Source of the DNA: Dyella_B humi
Lineage (GTDB): Bacteria; Pseudomonadota; Gammaproteobacteria; Xanthomonadales; Rhodanobacteraceae
Direction: 5' to 3'
Assembly (NCBI RefSeq): GCF_044904605.1
Contig: NZ_JADIKI010000022.1
Coordinates: 310,001-374,000, forward strand
DNA length: 64,000 nt
The notes under the pieces were generated by a model, which saw only the letters and a program-made list of their open reading frames with translations, searched no databases and was not told where the DNA came from. The position numbers and the translations under genes are program-made. Within the stretch, counting starts at the first letter, position 1. Each line of letters starts with the position of its first letter. Shown piece by piece: positions 9,474-17,108 of the stretch.

Positions 9474-10355
9474 ATGTCTCGTTCCGCATCTGTGTTCTCC
9501 AGCATGCGCGCCGCCGTGCAATGGCGCCTGCTGCTGCTGTGGTTGTTGATCATGCTGATTCCGGCGGCGCTGGTTGCGCTGCCGCTGTGGCGCATGCTGG
9601 GCGGTTTGCTCGATACATCCGTGCATTCGGTCGAATGGGCGCAGGGTTTCAGCGACATCATGTTCAGCGACGTGATCGCCGGCCTCTTCGATCATCCGCA
9701 ATGGCTCATCACCGATATGGCCATCGCACAAGCCTCGACCTTGCTGCTGTCGCCGTTTCTGGCCGGCATGATCGTGGGCAGTGGGCGGGCAGGACGTGTG
9801 CTCGGTTTTGGCGCACTCCTGCAGAACGGCTTTATTGAATATGGCCGCATGTTCCGCCTGTTGCTGTGGTCGCTGATTCCCTATGGGGTGGTAATCGGCG
9901 TAGGGATGCTGGGCGCGCATCTGATCGACAAGCACATGGAGCAGGCCGTGCTGGAATCGCAGGTGGATTCCATGCATAACATCGTGCATGTCGTCTTGCT
10001 GGTCGTGCTCGTGCTGATGCAATCGATCGTGGAGTCGGCGCGTGCGGCGTTCATAGCCGATACCACGTTGCGCTCGGCGACACGCGCACTGTGGCGCGGC
10101 ATCAAGCAGTTGTTCCGGCGGCCGGTGAAGACGTTGGTGTTCTATTTGGTGGTGACGCTGGTCGGACTTGTGCTGGCGTCGCTGTTCGGCATGCTGCGCA
10201 TTCACGTGACGCCAGTGGGTCTGGTTGGCGTTGTAATGGCCTTGCTGCTGAGTCAGCTCATCGTGCTTGCGTTCGGCTGGATGCGTGCGGCGCGACTGTT
10301 TGCACTGGCGGACGTGGCGCGTGATGTGGTGCCGGGTGCGCGTGTGCGGGCGTGA
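9474..10355 (+). CDS. Polytopic membrane protein, function unknown
   Basis: 293 residues with about six hydrophobic segments (near 22-45, 80-105, 128-150, 175-195, 220-240 and 248-270). I do not recognise a named family. The ATG at 9474 has GAGGG about 8 bases upstream; a GTG at 9459 overlapping the previous stop is an alternative. Its immediate spacing behind the M1 peptidase gene argues for an operon. Arginine-rich loops such as IKQLFRRPVKT suggest that the bulk of the loops face the cytoplasm. Confidence 0.72.
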   Translation: MSRSASVFSSMRAAVQWRLLLLWLLIMLIPAALVALPLWRMLGGLLDTSVHSVEWAQGFSDIMFSDVIAGLFDHPQWLITDMAIAQASTLLLSPFLAGMIVGSGRAGRVLGFGALLQNGFIEYGRMFRLLLWSLIPYGVVIGVGMLGAHLIDKHMEQAVLESQVDSMHNIVHVVLLVVLVLMQSIVESARAAFIADTTLRSATRALWRGIKQLFRRPVKTLVFYLVVTLVGLVLASLFGMLRIHVTPVGLVGVVMALLLSQLIVLAFGWMRAARLFALADVARDVVPGARVRA

Positions 10356-10363
10356 TGCTTAGT

Positions 10364-10450
10364 CGTAGGTTGGGGTGAGCGCAAGCGAACCCCAACGTTG
10401 CCATGCGCATATCGATGTTGGAGTTCGGCTACGCCTCACTCCAACCTACG
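10364..10450. repeat. Bipartite inverted repeat, GTAGGTTGGGGTGAG type
   Basis: The left arm starts CGTAGGTTGGGGTGAGC and the right arm ends GCCTCACTCCAACCTACG, and each arm itself folds (GGTTGGGGT ... AACCCCAAC). It lies 9 bases after the membrane-protein stop and could act as a transcription boundary. A solo family 1 arm follows at 10478-10500. Confidence 0.75.
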
Positions 10451-10534
10451 CACTCGTAGTGTTCGATCTTGCCCGATCGTCATTCCGGCCTACGCCGGAA
10501 CGGCAGCGGCGCAGTAATGAGGTGTCGCGGAGGC

Positions 10535-11113
10535 CTATGCGCTTGGCAGAGAAGCCAATAAGTTCACCAACACCAACTCCCCACCACCTTCAATGCACAC
10601 CCGCTCTCCAGGCTGCGCTTTGATCCACAGATTCGCGCCAGCAGCGAGTTCGACATGTTCACCATCGGCGTGGACGTCCGCGCGACCGCCGAGCATATGC
10701 ACGAACCAGCACCATGATTCGCGTGCCGGCAGCCACATGCTGCCATTCAATGGTCGTGCAATCAGCTCGCCTTGCGCATCGCTGCGCAGCATCAGATTGA
10801 ATGCGCGGGTTGCCCCTTCCGGCAGCGTGGCGTGCGGTGCGTCGGCACCGTCAAAGTGAGTGACCTGCAAACGCAGTAGTGAACGCTCGTGCTTATCGCT
10901 GAAACGCAGTTGCACGGTTGCATCCAGCGCAACGAATTGTCGGCGTGTATCGGGAAGAGGGGAAAAGTCGCACGCCTTGGTGATGTCGGCGATGCTCAAT
11001 CGCCATTGCCAATCCGCATCCGGCCCACTGGCGATGACAGTCGTGGTGCCAGCGCCGTTGGCCCATGCCTGCGTACGCAGAGCATCGTTGGGCACTAGGC
11101 GCAATCGGCTCAT
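10535..11113 (-). CDS. HutD/Ves family cupin protein
   Basis: 192 residues matching the HutD/Ves family: the N-terminal WANGAGTTTVIA segment, WRLSIADI and a bicupin-like beta-rich body. HutD proteins often accompany histidine-utilisation genes and are thought to have a regulatory or metabolite-binding role; Ves of E. coli is a related orphan. No hut enzyme gene is in the window. The start overlaps the stop of the GNAT gene by four bases, so it is the last gene of a SET-GNAT-HutD operon. Confidence 0.85.
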   Translation of the reverse strand: MSRLRLVPNDALRTQAWANGAGTTTVIASGPDADWQWRLSIADITKACDFSPLPDTRRQFVALDATVQLRFSDKHERSLLRLQVTHFDGADAPHATLPEGATRAFNLMLRSDAQGELIARPLNGSMWLPARESWCWFVHMLGGRADVHADGEHVELAAGANLWIKAQPGERVCIEGGGELVLVNLLASLPSA

Positions 11114-11652
11114 GCGAAGGCGTGGCGACGGAAGTTGCGATGCGGCGGGTAATAGGCGAATACGTGATTGTCGCTGCCGAAGAAATCGATGTCTTCGATA
11201 TGTTCGCCGCCAAGGCGTTCGGCCACGCGGTCGGAGGCTTCATTGCCCACGCGCACCAGGCTGATCACGCGCTGCAGGTTTAGCTGATTCCAGGCGTAGT
11301 CCAGGATGGCGATGCCCGCTTCGGTGGCGTAGCCGTGGTGGCGATGATCGGGCTTGAGCATCCAGCCCATTTCCACGTCCGGCCAGCCTTCCGGATGCAA
11401 CAAGCCGGCGCGGCCGATGAATTCGCCGGTGGCTTTCAGTTCCAACGCCCACATGCCATAGCCGCGCAGCTGCCAGTGGCCGATCAGCATGGCCAGCGAG
11501 CGCCAGGCGTTGGTGCGGTCGAGCGGCAGGCCGTCACCGATCCAGCGCGTGCTTTCCGCGTCGGCCAGCATGGCGGCGTAGTCGTTGAAGTGGCGTTCGG
11601 TCAGCGCCGTCAGGCGAAGACGATCCGTTTGGATGGTGGGAATGTCGATCAT
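11110..11652 (-). CDS. GNAT acetyltransferase, RimJ/RimL type
   Basis: 180 residues. The layout is that of RimJ/RimL-like acetyltransferases: an N-terminal TDRLRLTALTERH strand, EFIGRAGLLHPEG, the central VEMGWMLKPDHRHHGYATEAG (acetyl-CoA loop, RxxGYA) and INLQRVISLVRVGNEAS-like helix sequence. It should move acetyl from acetyl-CoA to an amino group of a protein or small molecule. Four-base ATGA overlaps on both sides tie it to the SET and HutD genes. Confidence 0.86.
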   Translation of the reverse strand: MIDIPTIQTDRLRLTALTERHFNDYAAMLADAESTRWIGDGLPLDRTNAWRSLAMLIGHWQLRGYGMWALELKATGEFIGRAGLLHPEGWPDVEMGWMLKPDHRHHGYATEAGIAILDYAWNQLNLQRVISLVRVGNEASDRVAERLGGEHIEDIDFFGSDNHVFAYYPPHRNFRRHAFA

Positions 11653-12128
11653 TGCCGATCAGTCGCTAGGCTTGCGCTATCCAACACTCTGGCCAGGGCG
11701 CGGGTGGTGGTCATCAGGCTCTCGTCCCAGGGCAGACCGATGATTTTCTCACCGGTGGCGGTATCGATAAAGTCCTCGGCCTGGCCGGGGGGCAGAATGT
11801 GCCGGTAATCCACGGTGATCTCGGTGCCGGCCGGCAGGTCGCGCAGCGCGAAGACGAAGCCGAGGTGCCACAGGCCGGTCGGGTCGAAGCTGTGGTTGAT
11901 GTAGCACTCGTCAGGCCATTCCGGCGACAGCGTGTAGCGGTCTTCGAACCAGCGGGCGCTGGCGTACATTTGCTCGGGTTTGGCGCGCAGTTCGTCCAAC
12001 GGGTACGTGCGCTCGATAGCGTCGGGTGCGGTGATGATGCGCCCCGCGTCGACATCTTCTTCCAGGAACAACCCCTTGCCAGCGCCACTGATGGCGGAGG
12101 CATCGATACGGTAGCGCGGAAGAATCAT
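11649..12128 (-). CDS. SET-domain protein
   Basis: 159 residues, essentially a bare SET domain: GAGKGLFLEEDVDAG near the start, the cofactor/substrate motif YINHSFDPT and the terminal GTEITVDYRH. SET proteins bind S-adenosylmethionine and usually methylate lysine; bacterial members of this small size are mostly uncharacterised. The post-SET cysteine cluster of eukaryotic enzymes is absent. It is the first gene of the overlapping operon with the acetyltransferase and HutD, so two protein- or small-molecule-modifying enzymes are co-expressed. Confidence 0.85.
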   Translation of the reverse strand: MILPRYRIDASAISGAGKGLFLEEDVDAGRIITAPDAIERTYPLDELRAKPEQMYASARWFEDRYTLSPEWPDECYINHSFDPTGLWHLGFVFALRDLPAGTEITVDYRHILPPGQAEDFIDTATGEKIIGLPWDESLMTTTRALARVLDSASLATDRQ

Positions 12129-12191
12129 GTTGGCGGTTGCGATGGTGGATGTGATTTCAGCGCCGCGGAGTGTAGCGCAAGCGGTGCGCGA

Positions 12192-12218
12192 CGATACGGT
12201 CCGCGCGGGACCGTATCG
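12192..12218. repeat. Perfect 11-bp inverted repeat downstream of the ComEA-like gene
   Basis: CGATACGGTCC and GGACCGTATCG surround a 5-base GCGCG loop. There is no T-tract, so it may be a weak terminator, an RNA hairpin or a protein-binding palindrome in the 105-bp gap between two leftward genes. Confidence 0.7.
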
Positions 12219-12233
12219 GGCAACGGGTTCGGG

Positions 12234-12587
12234 TCAGTCTTCAGCGGCCTCTTCCTTGGCCGGCTTGGACTTCTTGGCGTGCTTGGGCTTGGCCGCTGCG
12301 TCCGCTTCGGCCTTGGCGCCTTCGCCGCTGAGCAGGATGGCGTCATGGTTGCGCTCGAGCGTGGCCGCGCCGATGCCCTTGACCTGGGTGAGGTCGTTCG
12401 CGCTCTTGAACGGGCCGTGCTCGTCACGGAAGGCGACGATGGCCTTGGCCTTGGCGAGGCCGATGCCGTCCAGCGACTTGGCAATGGTTTCGGCGTCCGC
12501 CGTGTTGATGTTGACCGGCGTGGCAGCAAAAGCGGGTAGTGCAAGTGCCAGCGTCAGGCCGGCCACGGCGATGAGTTTCTTCAGCAT
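12234..12587 (-). CDS. Exported helix-hairpin-helix protein, ComEA-like
   Basis: 117 residues from the ATG at 12587, preceded by GGAGAAA. It has a signal peptide (MLKKLIAVAGLTLALALPAF), then VNINTADAETIAKSLDGIG and a paired HhH region (LTQVKGIGAATLERN), followed by a lysine/alanine-rich tail (KPKHAKKSKPAKEEAAED). ComEA binds incoming DNA in the periplasm during natural transformation. The pilus operon at 21-28 kb makes competence plausible here, but short HhH proteins of this type are also found in non-competent bacteria. Confidence 0.88.
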   Translation of the reverse strand: MLKKLIAVAGLTLALALPAFAATPVNINTADAETIAKSLDGIGLAKAKAIVAFRDEHGPFKSANDLTQVKGIGAATLERNHDAILLSGEGAKAEADAAAKPKHAKKSKPAKEEAAED

Positions 12588-12910
12588 GAAGGGTTTCTCC
12601 CTGGGTGAATGTGAGCGGCGTGTCCTCGCCGCCATGTCACTTTGCGCCGCCGTCGGTGCAGCAGCACAGTCGGTGGAGTGCGTGTACGGAAGGTTGATTT
12701 GCACCAATGTTGGTGTCAGTCAGGCGCAACTAAGGTTGTGAGCGTAGATATCACCACGTTTGTGTTGAAGCGCTCCCCCTGTTTGCAGGGGGAGGAGAAG
12801 CATGCAGCGCTACTTTTTCAAAGTTCAGAGCTACATGTTCCCCTGCAGCAAGAGTGCGATAGCGCACGCTGTTAAACTCGAGCTTTCACTTTCTTCAGAT
12901 GGAGTCCGTA
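12588..12910. other. Intergenic region, no gene seen
   Basis: 323 bp between the divergent ComEA-like and M20 peptidase genes. It contains a perfect 9-bp hairpin CTCCCCCTG/CAGGGGGAG at 12773-12794 with a 4-base loop. I see no convincing coding sequence. Confidence 0.6.
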
Positions 12911-14329
12911 ATGGATACCGCGCGCGTCACTCGCTACATCAGCGATCTGTGGGATGCCGAAATCGTCCCGCAATTGGTGGAATACATCCGCATTCCCAAC
13001 AAATCGCCGATGTTCGACAAGGATTGGGCGACGCACGGTCACATGGATGCCGCCGTGAAGCTGATGGAAACCTGGGCGCGCAGCAAGCTGCCGCTGTTGC
13101 CCGGCGCCACGCTCGAAGTGGTGCGGCTGCAAGGGCGCACGCCGCTGATCTACATCGAAGTGCCGGGCCAGGGCGACGACACGGTGGTGCTGTACGGACA
13201 TCTCGACAAGCAGCCGGAAATGACCGGCTGGTCGGAAGGGCTGGGCCCGTGGACGCCGGTGCTGAAGGGCGACAAGCTTTATGGCCGCGGCGGCGCGGAT
13301 GATGGCTACGCTATCTTCGGCTCGCTTGCCGCGCTGCTGGCGCTGCAGGAGCAGGGCATTCCGCACGCGCGCTGCGTGATCCTTATCGAAGCCTGCGAGG
13401 AATCGGGCAGCTACGACCTGCCGCATTACGTAGATCACCTCGCGCCGCGCATCGGCAATCCTTCGCTGGTGGTGTGCCTGGATTCGGGCTGCGGCAACTA
13501 CGACCAGTTGTGGCTCACCACTTCACTGCGCGGCATGACCGGCGGTGAGCTGACCGTGCAGGTGCTGGAAGAAGGCGTGCATTCGGGCGATGCCTCCGGC
13601 GTCGTGCCGTCCAGCTTCCGCATCTTGCGCGACCTGCTTTCGCGTCTGGAAGATCCGGCAACGGGCCATATCAAGCCGAAAGAGTTGTATGCGGACATTC
13701 CGCAGCAGCGCATCGAGCAGGCCAAGGCCGCGGCCGGCGTGCTCGGCAAGGCGGTGTACGAGAAATTCCCGTTCGTGGATGGCATGCATCCGGTCACCGA
13801 AGATCTCACCGAGCTGGTGCTCAACCGCACCTGGCGTCCACAACTGGCAGTGACCGGCGCCGATGGGCTGCCGCCGCTGGAAAGCGCCGGCAACGTGTTG
13901 CGCCCGAAGACCAGCGTGAAGCTCAGCTTGCGCGTGCCACCGACGTTGGACGGCGCCAAGGCCGGCGAATTAGTGAAGCAATTGCTGGAGAAGGATCCGC
14001 CCTACGGCGCCAAGGTCACCTTCAAGCTGGAGAAGGATGGCAGCGGCTGGAACGCGCCGCAGCTTTCGCCGTGGCTGGAGCAGGCGGTGGCCGACGCCTC
14101 ACAGCATTACTTCGGCGCGCCGGCTGCGTACATGGGCGAAGGCGGCTCCATTCCCTTCATGGGCATGTTGGGCGCCAAGTTTCCGCAAGCGCAGTTTCTG
14201 ATCACCGGCGTGCTGGGGCCGCACTCCAACGCGCACGGCCCGAACGAGTTCCTGCACATTCCCACTGGCAAGAAAGTGTCGATGGTGGTGGCCGACGTGG
14301 TGGCGCGTCATTTTCAGCAGGGCAAGTAA
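12911..14329 (+). CDS. M20-family metallopeptidase (dipeptidase-like)
   Basis: 472 residues from the ATG at 12911, six bases after GGAG; an in-frame ATG at 12899 lacks such a site. The M20 metal-binding and catalytic motifs are in order: VLYGHLDKQPEM, GRGGADDGY, EACEESGS, the dimerisation domain with HSGDASG, and the final HSNAHGPNE. It probably acts in the cytoplasm on dipeptides or N-acyl amino acids with two zinc ions. Its TAA overlaps the ATG of yggS by one base, so the two are co-translated. Confidence 0.92.
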   Translation: MDTARVTRYISDLWDAEIVPQLVEYIRIPNKSPMFDKDWATHGHMDAAVKLMETWARSKLPLLPGATLEVVRLQGRTPLIYIEVPGQGDDTVVLYGHLDKQPEMTGWSEGLGPWTPVLKGDKLYGRGGADDGYAIFGSLAALLALQEQGIPHARCVILIEACEESGSYDLPHYVDHLAPRIGNPSLVVCLDSGCGNYDQLWLTTSLRGMTGGELTVQVLEEGVHSGDASGVVPSSFRILRDLLSRLEDPATGHIKPKELYADIPQQRIEQAKAAAGVLGKAVYEKFPFVDGMHPVTEDLTELVLNRTWRPQLAVTGADGLPPLESAGNVLRPKTSVKLSLRVPPTLDGAKAGELVKQLLEKDPPYGAKVTFKLEKDGSGWNAPQLSPWLEQAVADASQHYFGAPAAYMGEGGSIPFMGMLGAKFPQAQFLITGVLGPHSNAHGPNEFLHIPTGKKVSMVVADVVARHFQQGK

Positions 14330-15033
14330 TGATCGACGCCGCGCAACTGGCCGCCAACTGGACCGCGGTGCGTCGGCGGGTGGACGAGGCCTGTCGCGCG
14401 GCGGGTCGCGATCCGGCTGAGGTCAACGTGCTGCCGGTCAGCAAGACCTTCGGCCCGGAAGTGGTCCGGGCCGCATTGGTGCTAGGTCTGCACCGCTTCG
14501 GCGAGAACAAGGTGCAGGAGATCCGCGAGAAAGCAGCGGCGCTGGCCGGCGAGACGATCGACTGGGTAGTGATCGGCCATTTGCAGACCAACAAGGCCAA
14601 GGACGTGGCGCGCGTGGCCAGCGAAGTGCAGTCGCTGGACCGGCTGGAACTGGCCGAGGCGCTGCATCGGCGCCTTGAGGCCGAAAACCGCACCCTGGAC
14701 GTGCTGGTGCAGGTGAAGACCGCGCGCGAGGAGACCAAGCATGGTCTGCCCGGCGAGGAACTGCCGGCCTTTCTGGAGCGCCTGCGTGCCTATCCCACGC
14801 TGCGCGTGAAAGGGCTGATGACGCTGGCCACCCAATCGGATGACACGGACGAAGTGCGCGCCTGCTTCCGGCATCTGCGCGAACTGCGCGACGGTTGCGC
14901 CGGACAAGGCCATCGTTTGCCCCGCCTTTCCATGGGAATGAGCGGCGACTTCCCGCTAGCTATTGCCGAAGGTGCGACTGAAGTTCGGATCGGAACCGCC
15001 ATTTTTGGTAGCCGTTCGAACCCTGTTGCGTGA
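14329..15033 (+). CDS. yggS: YggS/PLPBP family pyridoxal-phosphate homeostasis protein
   Basis: 234 residues. The fold-type III PLP protein motifs are clear: the cofactor lysine in LPVSKTF (K39), FGENKVQE, WVVIGHLQTNKAK, GLMTLA, and the phosphate-binding end LSMGMSGDFPLAI with VRIGTAIFG. The family has no firm catalytic activity and buffers PLP and amino-acid pools. In many proteobacteria yggS sits beside pilus-retraction or proC genes; here it is coupled to an M20 peptidase. A hairpin lies 23 bases after its stop. Confidence 0.94.
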   Translation: MIDAAQLAANWTAVRRRVDEACRAAGRDPAEVNVLPVSKTFGPEVVRAALVLGLHRFGENKVQEIREKAAALAGETIDWVVIGHLQTNKAKDVARVASEVQSLDRLELAEALHRRLEAENRTLDVLVQVKTAREETKHGLPGEELPAFLERLRAYPTLRVKGLMTLATQSDDTDEVRACFRHLRELRDGCAGQGHRLPRLSMGMSGDFPLAIAEGATEVRIGTAIFGSRSNPVA

Positions 15034-15055
15034 GGTTTCACCTATTGCGGGTGTA

Positions 15056-15086
15056 AAGCAGGCGAAAAATTTTTGCGCGCCTGCTT
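15056..15086 (+). terminator. Hairpin after yggS, possible terminator
   Basis: Nine-base stem AAGCAGGCG/CGCCTGCTT around a loop that contains AAAAATTTTT. There is no T-tract after the stem, so termination efficiency is uncertain. Confidence 0.5.
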
Positions 15087-15289
15087 ACCAATAAACGTAG
15101 GTTTCTTGGAAATCTCTCTGTAGATCAATTAATTGCGGCGAATTGAGGTGGGAATTCGATTTTCCAAACGATAGGGTTCAGTTAACCCCATCCGAACAAG
15201 TCGGCGGCATGGCTTTGTTACTTTCACTACTTCGTCACGGCCGCCGCAGGGGGCGACGGCTGGGCAGGGTTACCGCCAGAGATCACCGA

Positions 15290-16009
15290 ATGCCAAACAC
15301 GCGACTTGTACTCGCCGCGCTTGCCACGGCGTTGTGCTTTTCAGGCACCGCCTACGCCGCCGACACTGACAGCAGCATCCAAGCCCAGGTCTCCGGCAAA
15401 TTCTCTTCCGCATTGTTGAGTCCGCTCGCCGCTTTCTCTCCCGCGCCTTCCCTGGCGCAGTCCACGCTTCCCACCCAGCTTCCGATCGCCGCGCTGGCGC
15501 CCGCCAAGGGCAGCAGCAGCGCCGCTGATGACGACGCCGGTAATGCGGATGGCGCCCAGTTCAGCGACGCCAAGACCAGCCAGGATCTGCGGGATATGCT
15601 GATCGGTCTGGCCATGCAGTTGCGTCACGTGCGCTACGTGCGCGGCGGTCGCGATCCTTCCACCGGCTTCGACTGCAGCGGTTTCGTGCGCTATGTGTTC
15701 GAACGCGCAATCGGGCTGCAACTGCCGAGCAATTCGGCTTCGCAGTACCTGATCGGCCATATCGTGCATCGCAACGACATGCAGCCCGGCGATCTGGTGT
15801 TCTTCCGCACCGCGACGAATCGTCACGGGAAGGGCGGCATTTCACACGTCGCCATCTATATCGGCGAGGGCCGCTTCATCCACTCGCCGCGTCGCGGCGA
15901 ATCCGTGCGCGTCGATAATCTCGCCGATAGCTACTGGTCCAAGCGTTTCGCTGGCGCCCGCCGTCCGGACGCCATGGCTCAGATCGATTCGAACACGCAT
16001 AACGGCTGA
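15290..16009 (+). CDS. Exported NlpC/P60 (C40) peptidoglycan hydrolase
   Basis: 239 residues from the ATG at 15290, which gives a clean signal peptide (cut after TAYAA); the same frame is open to about 15143 but adds an arginine-rich stretch unlike an export signal. After a low-complexity linker, the catalytic domain carries C129 in FDCSGFV, H186 in ISHVAIYIG and H198 in RFIHSP. It should cleave peptide stems of peptidoglycan in the periplasm. The 256-bp space in front is longer than usual (see findings). A strong terminator follows. Confidence 0.9.
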   Translation: MPNTRLVLAALATALCFSGTAYAADTDSSIQAQVSGKFSSALLSPLAAFSPAPSLAQSTLPTQLPIAALAPAKGSSSAADDDAGNADGAQFSDAKTSQDLRDMLIGLAMQLRHVRYVRGGRDPSTGFDCSGFVRYVFERAIGLQLPSNSASQYLIGHIVHRNDMQPGDLVFFRTATNRHGKGGISHVAIYIGEGRFIHSPRRGESVRVDNLADSYWSKRFAGARRPDAMAQIDSNTHNG

Positions 16010-16032
16010 TTGGTTTTGCAATGACGATTGTG

Positions 16033-16062
16033 AAAGGCCACCAGTGGTGGCCTTTCTTTTTA
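16033..16062 (+). terminator. Rho-independent terminator after the NlpC/P60 gene
   Basis: AAAGGCCACC and GGTGGCCTTT form a 10-base stem with a 3-base loop, followed by CTTTTTATT. Confidence 0.9.
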
Positions 16063-16427
16063 TTGCGCGCTGCGTATACACCCTTTCCTAGGGTTCCCTG
16101 TAACGTGTCGCAGCCGGCTTATTCCTCGGAATCTCGATCAACGTACATGTCACCCACGGGAGACGTCCACTACTGGCCGTGAAAAATTTCTGCTCGGCTC
16201 GCCGAATGGCTGAAATACCCAATATTCGTCGTCCCGGCGAAAGCTGGACGTAGCGCGAAGCGCGGAGAACGTCCGAAGGGCGGCCCCGAAGGGGTGAGCG
16301 AAGCGAACCATCCAGCGACTTGAAAGCTATCAAAGACACTGGGTGCCGACCTTCGCCGGAACGACGGCAAGACAAGATTAGGCATTACTCATATTTCTTT
16401 CCCTGATTACTTACCTAACCCCTTTTC
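16063..16427. other. Intergenic region with a repeat, no gene seen
   Basis: 365 bp between the terminator and the rhomboid gene. It is mostly occupied by a family 1 repeat at 16227-16367; the rest shows no coding signature. Confidence 0.6.
16227..16367. repeat. REP/BIME-like inverted repeat, family 1, copy B (longer, diverged)
   Basis: The left arm is CGTCGTCCCGGCGAAAGC and the right arm CCTTCGCCGGAACGACGG. The interior of about 95 bp is different from other copies and contains GCGAAGCGCGGAGAACGTCC. The tail GCAAGACAAG is shared with copy A. Confidence 0.7.
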
Positions 16428-17081
16428 ATGCCGACTCGCCTTCCTCCTGTCACCCGCAACCTGCTGATCGCCAACATCGTGGTGTTTCTGCTGCAACAGG
16501 TAATGGGCGACACGCTGATTGCCCACTTCGCACTGTGGCCATGGGGACCGGATCAGCTGGCGCAGGCGCAAGACGGTAGTGCGATCGCGATCGGCTTCCG
16601 GCCGTGGCAGCTGGTCACCTACGCCTTCATGCATGGCGGTTATTGGCACATTTTTTTGAACATGTTCGGGTTGTACATGTTCGGCGGAATCCTGGAGCAG
16701 ACCTTCGGCCCGCGCCATTTCACGCTGTACTACTTCGTGTGCTTGCTGACGGCCGCGCTGACGCAGTTGATGGTGGTGAAGTACTTCACGCATGGTTTCG
16801 AACCGACACTGGGCGCATCCGGCGCCATCTTCGGCTTGCTGCTGGCGTTCGGCATGCTCTACCCGCACGTGAAGCTGATGCTGATGTTCATACCGATACC
16901 TATGCCCGCGTGGTTATTGGTAAGCGGTTACGGCGCGGTGGAACTGGTGCTGGGCGTGTTCGGCTGGCAGCCTGACGTTGCGCACTTCGCCCATCTTGGC
17001 GGTATGCTGGGCGGCTTTTTGATGATCGAGTACTGGCGCGGCAAGTTGCCGATCAAACCAAAGCGCCGTTTGATGCGCTGA
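16428..17081 (+). CDS. Rhomboid-family intramembrane serine protease
   Basis: 217 residues, six predicted membrane helices. The family signatures are complete: HGGYWHIFLNM (69-79, oxyanion-hole histidine and asparagine), catalytic serine S131 in GASGAIFG, and catalytic histidine H189 in FAHLGGMLGG. It cleaves transmembrane substrates within the inner membrane; targets cannot be read from sequence. The amino-acid permease follows after 27 bases and may be co-transcribed. Confidence 0.92.
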   Translation: MPTRLPPVTRNLLIANIVVFLLQQVMGDTLIAHFALWPWGPDQLAQAQDGSAIAIGFRPWQLVTYAFMHGGYWHIFLNMFGLYMFGGILEQTFGPRHFTLYYFVCLLTAALTQLMVVKYFTHGFEPTLGASGAIFGLLLAFGMLYPHVKLMLMFIPIPMPAWLLVSGYGAVELVLGVFGWQPDVAHFAHLGGMLGGFLMIEYWRGKLPIKPKRRLMR

Positions 17082-17108
17082 ACAAAAATCGATAAGGGCG
17101 GGAAAACC

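Noticed and set aside
15143..15289. N-terminal extension of the NlpC/P60 gene to 15143 or 15209
   Set aside because: It adds an arginine-rich stretch in front of a clear signal peptide; the ATG at 15290 gives a normal exported protein.
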